Origin: an uncultured Hymenobacter sp.
GTDB taxonomy: Bacteria; Bacteroidota; Bacteroidia; Cytophagales; Hymenobacteraceae
Direction: 5' to 3'
DNA length: 5,054 nt
Assembly: GCA_937871705.1 (NCBI GenBank)
Contig: CALMOO010000028.1
Span: 1-5,054, forward strand
A program made the position numbers and the translations under genes. Below the pieces are notes generated by a model, which worked only from the letters and a program-made list of their open reading frames with translations, searched no databases and was not told the origin of the DNA. Positions 1 to 4,607 of the stretch are shown here, one piece after another; position 1 is the stretch's first letter, and every line of letters starts with the position of its first letter.

Positions 1-284
1 TAACCACCGTGGGCTACGTCAACCAAGACCCCACCAAGGGTGCGCTCATCACCATCGAAAACCGCGGCCAGGCGGCCATGCCCGTGACGGCCGAAGTAAC
101 CGAAGCCAACGGCAAGAAAACCACCGTGCACCTGCCCGTCGAAATCTGGCAGCGCGGCGGCACCTGGACGTTCCGCTACGACTCGACCTCACCGTTGACC
201 TCGGTGGTGCTGAACCCGACTAATATTTTGCCCGATGTGAACCGGAGCAACAACACCTGGAAGCCGATGAAAATGACCGAGTAA
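1..284 (+). CDS. C-terminal end of a probable M1-family metallopeptidase (5' end outside window)
   Basis: The reading frame is open from base 3 (the first two bases finish a codon begun outside) and encodes 93 residues before TAA at 282-284. A GTG at 9 is in frame, but it is unlikely to be the start because the frame continues to the window edge and the product would be only a domain tail. The fragment looks like a beta-rich C-terminal domain. A VTIENRG-like segment is followed by 'MPVTAEVTEANGKK', then 'HLPVEIWQRGGTWTFRY' and a final 'VVLNPTNILPDVNRSNNTW'. This ending, with a Leu-Pro-Asp-x-Asn-x-x-Asn-Asn pattern, is what I associate with gluzincin M1 aminopeptidase-like proteins of Bacteroidota. 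The HExxH/GxMEN catalytic part would lie upstream and cannot be checked. The gene converges with the SMR gene and ends 27 bases before a strong hairpin. The family call comes from the tail alone, so another secreted protein with a similar C-terminal domain is possible. Confidence 0.65.
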   Translation, partial: TTVGYVNQDPTKGALITIENRGQAAMPVTAEVTEANGKKTTVHLPVEIWQRGGTWTFRYDSTSPLTSVVLNPTNILPDVNRSNNTWKPMKMTE

Positions 285-311
285 TCGCGTCGCACTAGTT
301 GCCACTGGCCT

Positions 312-365
312 AAACGCCGGGCACCGGGATGGAACACACGCTGTTCGGCCTGGTGCCCGGCGTTT
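312..365. terminator. Bidirectional intrinsic terminator between convergent genes
   Basis: A perfect 14-base inverted repeat, AAACGCCGGGCACC at 312-325 and its complement at 352-365, is separated by a 26-base loop. The stem is GC-rich in the middle and ends in AAA/TTT. On the plus strand the right arm ends in a four-T run (363-366), and on the minus strand the transcript ends in GTTT. It lies between the stop of the plus-strand gene (284) and the stop of the minus-strand SMR gene (369-371), as expected for a shared terminator. The U-tract is short, which is common in this phylum. Confidence 0.8.
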
Positions 366-368
366 TGC

Positions 369-698
369 TTAGTGCGAAACCGTTTTGGAGAATAAGTGCA
401 TCACCAGCACACCAATAATGATGAGCGCCATGCCCGCAATAGCCGGAAAATCAAGCCGCTGCTTGAAGAAGAACACGCCAATGAGCGCCACTAGCACCAC
501 GCCTACCCCCGCCCAAATGGCATACGCTACCCCCACCGGAATAGCGCGCAGCGAAAAGCTAAAAAAGTAGAACGCCAGCCCGTAGCCTGCCACCGTTATC
601 AAGCTGGGCACCAGCTTAGTAAATTGGCTCGAAGCCGTGAGCGCAGTGGTGCCAATTACTTCGCTGATGATGGCAAGAAACAGAAAAACGTAGGGCAT
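369..698 (-). CDS. Small multidrug resistance (SMR) efflux protein, EmrE/Qac-like
   Basis: This 109-residue inner-membrane protein has the standard SMR length, with four hydrophobic helices at roughly residues 3-21, 30-50, 57-77 and 84-104. In this family an antiparallel dimer exchanges protons for lipophilic or quaternary ammonium cations. The key EmrE residues are present and shifted by one: Glu13 in 'ISEVIGTT' (EmrE Glu14, the proton and substrate site), Tyr39 (Tyr40), Tyr59 (Tyr60) and Trp62 in 'YAIWAGVG' (Trp63). Loop 3 carries 'FFKQRLDFPAIAGM', close to EmrE. The Trp in 'AIWAGVG' and the 'EVIGTT' context favour the Qac/EmrE subtype over the guanidinium (Gdx/SugE) subtype. The ATG at 696-698 is the only start that gives a full first helix, and no Shine-Dalgarno sequence is visible. 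It is the last gene of the minus-strand cluster, 63 bases after the GH13 gene and directly before the terminator hairpin. The real substrate cannot be read from sequence. Confidence 0.93.
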   Translation of the reverse strand: MPYVFLFLAIISEVIGTTALTASSQFTKLVPSLITVAGYGLAFYFFSFSLRAIPVGVAYAIWAGVGVVLVALIGVFFFKQRLDFPAIAGMALIIIGVLVMHLFSKTVSH

Positions 699-761
699 GG
701 CGAGCGGCTGGTAAGAAGGTGCGTGGCACCAGCATACGCAGCGCCGGGCGAAAAGGGCCGG

Positions 762-2159
762 CTAATCGCGGGTGCGCAGCACCCGCCAGCCGTGGGCCGG
801 CACCGTCCGGGCCTTGGCCTGGGCTATCGTCAGGGCTTCGCCGCTAAATACGTCAAACAGCCCTTTCTGAGGGCCAATGGGCATCCGCTGGCCGGGTAGC
901 ACCAGGGGCTCGGCGGTGGCATTGATGAGCACGACCACGGCCGAACCGCCCTTTTCGCGCACGAAGCCGTAGAGCCCATCGGGCCCACTGAGGCGCTGAA
1001 ACTGACTGTCGGGGTCGCCGTTGCGCAAAGCCGGGTGGCGCTTTTTAAGCTGTAAAAGCTTGGTGTAGAAGCTTTGCAGCGGGTAGTCTGCCCAGTCAAT
1101 GGTGTCACGCTCAAAGAAGGCCAGCCGCCGGCTCAGCGCCGCTTCCTGGCCCGAGTACAGCAGCGGCATGCCGGGCAGCAGCGCCGTGAGCACGGCAAAG
1201 GGCAAGGCCAGCGGCCCGAGGCGCTCGTACTCAGTGCCGTCCCAGCTATTCACGTCGTGGTTGCTGGTAAAGTGCATCAGGTACACCGTGGGCGGGTATT
1301 TGGCCCGCTCAGCGGCGAGGTACTCGTCGAGGTCGGCCAGCGCAGCTTTGCCTTCGGCAATGTGGTCGAGCAAGTAGTGCAGGCGCAGGCCAAAGCTCAT
1401 GTCGAAAGCCCGCTCCAGCAGCTGGGTTTCGGAGTTAAATTCCTCCCAGCTGAGGCCGCCCGAGGGGTAGAGCTCGTCCCATTCGGCTAGCATAAACACG
1501 GGCTTGATAGCCTCCAGCGCCGGCCGGGCATCGTCCCAGAAGTCGGTGGGTACCAGGCCGGCCACGTCGCAGCGGTAGCCGTCGAGGTCGGATTCACGCA
1601 CCCAGTAGCAGAGCGCGTCGGTCATGTAGCGGCGTAGGTCCTGGTTGGTATAGTCAAGGGCCACTACGTCGGTCCAGTCGGCTACGGGCGGCACCAATTG
1701 GCCTTGCGCATCGTGCTGGTACCAGTCAGAGTGCTGCGCGATGAGGGCGTTGTCGCGGCTGGTGTGGTTGGCCACCCAGTCCAGAATCACGCGCAAACCC
1801 AGCGCATGCGCCGTTTGCACGAGGTGCTGTAAGTCAGCGAGCGTCCCAAATTCGGGGTTCACTCCGTAGTAGTCCTGCACCGCGTAGGGCGAGCCCAGCG
1901 ACCCCTTGCGCTCCACCTTGCCGATGGGGTGAATCGGCATCAGCCACACGATTACTACCCCCATCGCCGCTAGCCGCGGCAAGTGCGCCTCAAATGCCCG
2001 GAAGGTGCCTTCGGGCGTGTAGTTGCGCAAGTTTACTTCGTAAATAGTAGCATTAGCAGCCCACTCGGGGTGGCGCACGCTGAAGCGGTGAGCGTGGGGA
2101 TGGGACAGGGCGTTAGGCACGATTGAGGGGGTAGGGCTATAAAGGGAAGACGAACGCAT
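762..2159 (-). CDS. GH13 alpha-amylase-family glycoside hydrolase
   Basis: I prefer the ATG at 2157-2159 (465 residues). An in-frame GTG at 2181-2183 would add eight residues, but only an abutting AGGA precedes it. Positions here count from the GTG. A (beta/alpha)8 barrel starts at 'ATIYEVNLRNYTPEGTF' (45-61). All four GH13 regions are present: region I DWVANH (135-140); region II GYRCDVAG (202-209), with Arg204 and nucleophile Asp206; region III MLAEWD (231-236), with acid/base Glu234; and region IV FTSNHD (305-310), with stabiliser Asp310. PLLYSGQE (340-347) follows, and residues from about 400 form a beta-type C-terminal domain. The enzyme should act on alpha-glucosidic bonds (maltodextrin, starch fragments, or a related alpha-glucan), but the subfamily and exact substrate are undetermined. 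The N-terminus is polar and Ser/Pro-rich with no hydrophobic signal segment, so a cytoplasmic location is inferred. It lies 42 bases after the dehydrogenase gene and is probably co-transcribed with it. Confidence 0.93.
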   Translation of the reverse strand: MRSSSLYSPTPSIVPNALSHPHAHRFSVRHPEWAANATIYEVNLRNYTPEGTFRAFEAHLPRLAAMGVVIVWLMPIHPIGKVERKGSLGSPYAVQDYYGVNPEFGTLADLQHLVQTAHALGLRVILDWVANHTSRDNALIAQHSDWYQHDAQGQLVPPVADWTDVVALDYTNQDLRRYMTDALCYWVRESDLDGYRCDVAGLVPTDFWDDARPALEAIKPVFMLAEWDELYPSGGLSWEEFNSETQLLERAFDMSFGLRLHYLLDHIAEGKAALADLDEYLAAERAKYPPTVYLMHFTSNHDVNSWDGTEYERLGPLALPFAVLTALLPGMPLLYSGQEAALSRRLAFFERDTIDWADYPLQSFYTKLLQLKKRHPALRNGDPDSQFQRLSGPDGLYGFVREKGGSAVVVLINATAEPLVLPGQRMPIGPQKGLFDVFSGEALTIAQAKARTVPAHGWRVLRTRD

Positions 2160-2201
2160 GACAAGTACGGGTATCGCAACCACTCCTTGCGCTTTGCTAC
2201 C

Positions 2202-3263
2202 TTACAACTTCACCCCAAATTTCTTCCCTACCCCCTCCAAATCCTGCACCACGGCATCGAGCAGCGGCAGGCCTTCCAGGAGCCGGTGCGCGGCTATCTC
2301 ACGCTCGGGGTCGCCGGGAATGAGCACGTGCTTGCCCTCTACGGCCTTGGCATTGCGGAAAGTGGTTATCCACTTATCCATGTGCAATTTAAACTCATCG
2401 GCGGGCCGGAAAGCATCGATGCGCATGGCCCCGAAAAAGTGCCCGATGCCCTGGCCCACCGGGTCGGCGGGCGGCTGCAAGAAAGCCACAAACGGCGGCA
2501 CCCACGGCCCGTAGTTGGCCCCGCTCAGCACGGCCGAAAAGATATCGACCACCGCGCCCAGGCCGTAGCCCTTGTGCGAGCCGGTTTCGCCGCCCAGCGG
2601 CTGCAAGGCGCCGCCGTTTTTCACAGCGTTGGCATCAGTGCTGGGATTACCTTCTGCATCCTGGGCCCAGCCCGCTGGGATGGGTAGGTTCTTGCGCTGC
2701 GCTATTTCGAGCTTGCCATTGGCGGCCGTAGTAGTGGCCATATCGAGCACGAAGTCGGGCTGCTCCCCAGCCGGCACGGCTACGGCTATGGGGTTAGTGC
2801 CCAGTAATCTATCTAAGGAATACGTAGGTGCAACCAAGGGCGAGGCATTGGTCATGGCCACACCTATCATGTCCTGGGCCAGCGCCAGCATGGCGTGGTA
2901 GCCCGCGATGCCGAAGTGGTTGGAGTTGCGCACCGACACCCAGCCCGTGCCCACCTGCGCGGCCTTGGCTATGGCAATGCGCATGGCCTTGGGGCCCACC
3001 ACCAGCCCCAGGCCACCATCGCCATCGACGACGGCGGTGCTGGGCGTTTCGTAGGTGACGCCCACGCGGGGCGCGGCGTTGATGCGGCCCGCTTCCCAGA
3101 GGCGCACGTAGCCCGAAAGCCGCGCCACGCCGTGCGAGTCTACCCCCCGCAAATCGGCCGAGAGCAAGGTTTCGGTGGCAAGGGTAGCATCGGCGGGCGG
3201 GCAGCCGATGGCCAGAAAAACCTGCTCGGCAAAGGTGAAAAGCTGTTGGTAGGAGAAGGTCAT
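2202..3263 (-). CDS. Ldh_2-family malate/L-lactate-type NAD(P)H-dependent dehydrogenase
   Basis: This belongs to the Ldh_2 family of NAD(P)-dependent 2-hydroxyacid/2-oxoacid oxidoreductases (malate, lactate, ureidoglycolate, 2,3-diketo-L-gulonate types), which is not homologous to classical LDH. Family motifs, numbered from an upstream ATG at 3285-3287, are LRGVDSHG (46-53) with the conserved His52 in the catalytic position, NSNHFGIAGYHA (121-132), GTNPIAVAVP (163-172), DMATTTAANGKLE (182-194), SHKGYGL (237-243) and FFGAMRIDAF (284-293). At 353-361 residues it is full length. I chose Met9 (ATG at 3261-3263) over Met1. The putative -7 element is at 3294-3301, so transcription should begin near 3287-3290, leaving Met1 essentially leaderless. 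Homologous proteins also begin near the 'FSYQQL' segment. It is the first gene of the minus-strand cluster and is divergent from the TonB-domain gene. The substrate is unknown: the motifs give the family, and the neighbours (a GH13 enzyme and an efflux pump) do not identify a pathway. Confidence 0.92.
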   Translation of the reverse strand: MTFSYQQLFTFAEQVFLAIGCPPADATLATETLLSADLRGVDSHGVARLSGYVRLWEAGRINAAPRVGVTYETPSTAVVDGDGGLGLVVGPKAMRIAIAKAAQVGTGWVSVRNSNHFGIAGYHAMLALAQDMIGVAMTNASPLVAPTYSLDRLLGTNPIAVAVPAGEQPDFVLDMATTTAANGKLEIAQRKNLPIPAGWAQDAEGNPSTDANAVKNGGALQPLGGETGSHKGYGLGAVVDIFSAVLSGANYGPWVPPFVAFLQPPADPVGQGIGHFFGAMRIDAFRPADEFKLHMDKWITTFRNAKAVEGKHVLIPGDPEREIAAHRLLEGLPLLDAVVQDLEGVGKKFGVKL

Positions 3264-3293
3264 GGGCAAAAAGAGGCTAGCCGGCATCTTGAT

Positions 3294-3328
3294 AAAAGAT
3301 ACCTGAAAAGCCTTTGTTCATACACAAA
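3294..3328 (-). promoter_or_regulatory. Putative Bacteroidota-type promoter of the dehydrogenase cluster
   Basis: Read on the minus strand, TTTG (3325-3328) is followed after 23 bases by TATCTTTT (3294-3301). This matches the Bacteroidota pattern TTTG / TAnnTTTG except for the last base, and the spacing is at the upper end of the known range. Transcription would start near 3287-3290 and give a leader of about 25 bases to the ATG at 3263. The -33 TTTG lies inside a small dyad, TTTGT (3313-3317) and ACAAA (3324-3328). This is sequence pattern only, with no experimental support. Confidence 0.5.
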
Positions 3329-3350
3329 CCTACTCGAATCATCCATAAAG

Positions 3351-3893
3351 ATGCTGTTCCGCTCCCTAGTACACTCAATGATATTCCGCCCAGCCGTGCG
3401 CTTTTCTCAGCATCTCCGATTGCTCAAGTGCCTGTGGGTAGTGCTAATTGTCTTTATCGTGCAATTCACTAATGCCCAAGCAGTGCTCGGTAAAATAGTG
3501 CGGCCAGTGAGTTCTAGGCCAAACGACCAGAAAAAAGCGGTATTACCGACGGTTATCTCTGACCCCGTTGAAGAAATGCCGGAATTGGTTACTGGCGGTG
3601 GAATGAGCGGGATTGCGGCTGCCATACGTAGCAAGATTGCTGGACCGGTCTTGGACTCGCGGGGTATGCTAGCAGAAGGACGAGTGTTCGTTGGCTTCAT
3701 AGTGCAAGCAGACTGCCGTGCGGGTAGCGCTCATATTTTGAGGGGTTTAAGTCCATTATGTGATACCACCACAGTGGAGGCGGTACGGCAGCAGCCACGC
3801 TTTAAACCTGGTCATCAAAATGGGCAAGCAGTGCCGATGAGCCTAACAGTACCAATCAGATTTCGAGCTGGTGAAGCAGTTGTTGGTCCGTAG
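3351..3893 (+). CDS. Small TonB C-terminal-domain protein with N-terminal signal/anchor
   Basis: The open frame extends upstream to 2895, but that part mirrors the dehydrogenase gene. The real gene most likely starts at ATG 3351 (180 residues) or ATG 3378 (171 residues), just before a basic stretch and the hydrophobic segment 'CLWVVLIVFIVQF' (27-39). A possible signal peptidase site Ala-x-Ala follows at 42-44. After a short linker (45-80), residues about 82-172 resemble a TonB_C domain: a 'GGGMSGIAAAIRSKI' start, 'GRVFVGFIVQADC' (110-122), 'ILRGLSPLCDTT' (129-140) and 'FKPGHQNGQAVPMSLTVPI' (151-169). Such domains contact TonB boxes of outer-membrane proteins or occur in envelope proteins without an energy-transducing role. 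There is no long Pro-rich periplasm-spanning linker, so classical TonB function is doubtful. If the Ala-x-Ala site is cut, the protein is periplasmic and lacks an anchor. GC is about 50% over 3361-3540, against about 68% in a sampled piece of the GH13 gene (1561-1620). ExbB/ExbD genes are not present. Confidence 0.8.
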   Translation: MLFRSLVHSMIFRPAVRFSQHLRLLKCLWVVLIVFIVQFTNAQAVLGKIVRPVSSRPNDQKKAVLPTVISDPVEEMPELVTGGGMSGIAAAIRSKIAGPVLDSRGMLAEGRVFVGFIVQADCRAGSAHILRGLSPLCDTTTVEAVRQQPRFKPGHQNGQAVPMSLTVPIRFRAGEAVVGP

Positions 3894-3958
3894 CAAAAGT
3901 TAGTTGTACCCACATTAAGGCAACTGAGCTAGGTAAAACCTTCTTACCGTTGCTGCTC

Positions 3959-4045
3959 TCAGTCCAAGTACTCGCGGTAAGAGTTAATCCGCGCAACAAG
4001 GGTAGGCGGCTGCTGCACGAACGAGAGCGCCGCGAGCAGGTTGAT
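3959..4045 (-). pseudogene. Possible remnant: 3' end of a lost gene of unknown family
   Basis: On the minus strand a frame runs to a TGA at 3959-3961 and reads 'INLLAALSFVQQPPTLVARI' followed by 'NSYREYLD'. Its codon use is GC-rich at third positions like the neighbouring real genes, and the peptide has a natural-looking helical composition. The frame stays open upstream to 4087, but it enters AT-rich DNA with no ATG, GTG or TTG start that I can see, so no complete gene is present. The simplest reading is the tail of a truncated gene, perhaps a transposase or another displaced gene, left beside the BlaI operon. I do not recognise the family. Chance coding-like composition remains possible. 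Confidence 0.3.
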
Positions 4046-4051
4046 ACATTC

Positions 4052-4083
4052 TTTGTGACAAATGTTTAAAAGTTTTAGCTTTA
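4052..4083 (+). promoter_or_regulatory. Putative Bacteroidota-type promoter of the blaI-type/M56 operon
   Basis: TTTG (4052-4055) is followed after 20 bases by TAGCTTTA (4076-4083), which fits TTTG / TAnnTTTG with one mismatch at the last base and near-ideal spacing. Transcription would start at about 4088-4092, giving a leader of about 95 bases. That leader would contain the entire long palindrome. The TTTG is part of a perfect small dyad, TTTGT-G-ACAAA (4052-4062). Confidence 0.55.
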
Positions 4084-4098
4084 ATAATCAGCTTATTA

Positions 4099-4151
4099 TG
4101 GTTATTCAACGTATAAATTAGTTAGTAACTAACTTATACGTTGAATAATCA
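4099..4151. promoter_or_regulatory. 53-base near-perfect palindrome, likely operator of the BlaI-type repressor
   Basis: The symmetry centre is the G at 4125. The inner core TTAGTTA-G-TAACTAA (4118-4132) is perfect. There is one mismatched pair (4117/4133), then a perfect 15-base arm (4102-4116 with 4134-4148), a G:T step (4101/4149) and two more pairs out to 4099/4151. BlaI/MecI repressors bind dyad operators as dimers and usually repress their own operon. This element sits 33 bases before the repressor start and just downstream of the predicted transcription start, where a bound dimer could block RNA polymerase. In RNA it would also form a long AU-rich hairpin, so an RNA-level role or weak terminator cannot be excluded. 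There is no T-run after it. Confidence 0.65.
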
Positions 4152-4161
4152 CGTACTTCAC

Positions 4162-4182
4162 GTTAGCAACTGCCTATCTAAC
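4162..4182. promoter_or_regulatory. Possible secondary repressor half-sites next to the start codon
   Basis: GTTAGCAACT (4162-4171) matches the palindrome core GTTAGTAACT (4121-4130) at nine of ten bases, with central G residues 41 bases apart (close to four helical turns). GTTAG at 4162-4166 also pairs with CTAAC at 4178-4182, two bases before the repressor ATG. A second, weaker operator would fit the two-operator layout known from bla/mec systems, but short matches like this can arise by chance. Confidence 0.3.
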
Positions 4183-4184
4183 CC

Positions 4185-4607
4185 ATGCAACCTCCCTTTC
4201 CTGAGCTCACGCGCGCCGAAGAGCAAGTCATGCAACTGCTGTGGCAGCACGGCCCAAGCTATGTCAAAGACTTGCGCGAAGCTCTACCAGCTCCGCTGCC
4301 GGCGCTCACGACAGTATCCACCATCGTGCGCATTCTGGAGCAAAAAGGCTTCGTAGGCTACGAGCCGGTGAGGCGCGGCTACCGCTACCACGCCTTAGTA
4401 GCCCAAGATGATTACCGCCGCTTTTCATTGCGCAAGCTGCTACGGGGCTACTTCGGCGGCTCGTTCGGGCAGCTCGTCTCCTTTTTTGCCCAAGACGAAA
4501 ACCTGGATGCTGCCCAACTCGACGCGCTGCTGCGCGAAGCCCAGCCCAACGACCCAGCCAACGAGGCTAGCCCTACCCCCCCCACTTCTACCGACCCTCA
4601 GCCATGA
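4185..4607 (+). CDS. BlaI/MecI/CopY-family transcriptional repressor
   Basis: This 140-residue protein is slightly longer than typical for the family (about 120-130). Residues about 6-75 form the winged-helix DNA-binding domain. 'ELTRAEEQVMQLLWQHGPSYVKDL' begins at residue 7, the recognition-helix region is 'LTTVSTIVRILEQKGFV' (41-57) and the wing is 'YEPVRRGYRYHALV' (59-72). Residues about 76-118 form the helical dimerisation region, and 119-140 is a Pro/Thr-rich polar tail. In characterised homologues the dimer binds a palindromic operator and is inactivated by proteolysis after a BlaR1/MecR1 protease is triggered. The Staphylococcus cleavage point Asn101-Phe102 aligns by eye with Phe100-Phe101 here, so the Asn is not conserved. 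The ATG at 4185 is preceded by an A/C-rich stretch without Shine-Dalgarno. The stop overlaps the next start in ATGA (4604-4607), which implies translational coupling to the M56 gene. The inducing signal is unknown; beta-lactam sensing should not be assumed. Confidence 0.93.
   Translation: MQPPFPELTRAEEQVMQLLWQHGPSYVKDLREALPAPLPALTTVSTIVRILEQKGFVGYEPVRRGYRYHALVAQDDYRRFSLRKLLRGYFGGSFGQLVSFFAQDENLDAAQLDALLREAQPNDPANEASPTPPTSTDPQP

Larger units (their letters stand above)
3894..4184. other. Gene-free intergenic region upstream of the BlaI-type repressor
   Basis: No intact coding sequence is visible in these 291 bases. The left part (to about 4046) is mixed in composition and includes a GC-rich block with a coding-like open frame on the minus strand. 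The right part (about 4047-4180) is AT-rich and carries the promoter candidate and the long palindrome. A short inverted repeat GGTAA (3932-3936) and TTACC (3944-3948) lies 39 bases after the TonB-domain gene. It has no T-run and is too weak to call a terminator. Confidence 0.7.

Noticed and set aside
743..762. Short GCCGG/CCGGC inverted repeat between the GH13 and SMR genes as a terminator
   Set aside because: The stem is only five pairs with a mismatch next to it, there is no T-run in the minus direction, and it overlaps the GH13 stop codon.
1074..1490. 138-codon plus-strand open frame inside the GH13 gene
   Set aside because: It is antisense to a complete enzyme with all catalytic motifs, and the peptide shows no family features; GC-rich DNA produces such frames by chance.
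2160..2183. GTG start at 2183 for the GH13 enzyme
   Set aside because: It adds eight residues that match no domain, and the only purine-rich stretch (AAGGA) abuts the GTG with no spacing. The ATG at 2159 suffices.
2895..3350. Upstream extension of the TonB-domain reading frame
   Set aside because: It lies opposite the dehydrogenase gene, gives a low-complexity Arg/His/Ala-rich peptide, and the natural signal-bearing N-terminus starts at 3351.
4099..4151. The long palindrome as a miniature mobile element (MITE)
   Set aside because: There is no flanking target-site duplication and no second copy in the window, and its position fits an operator better. A genome-wide copy count would reopen this.
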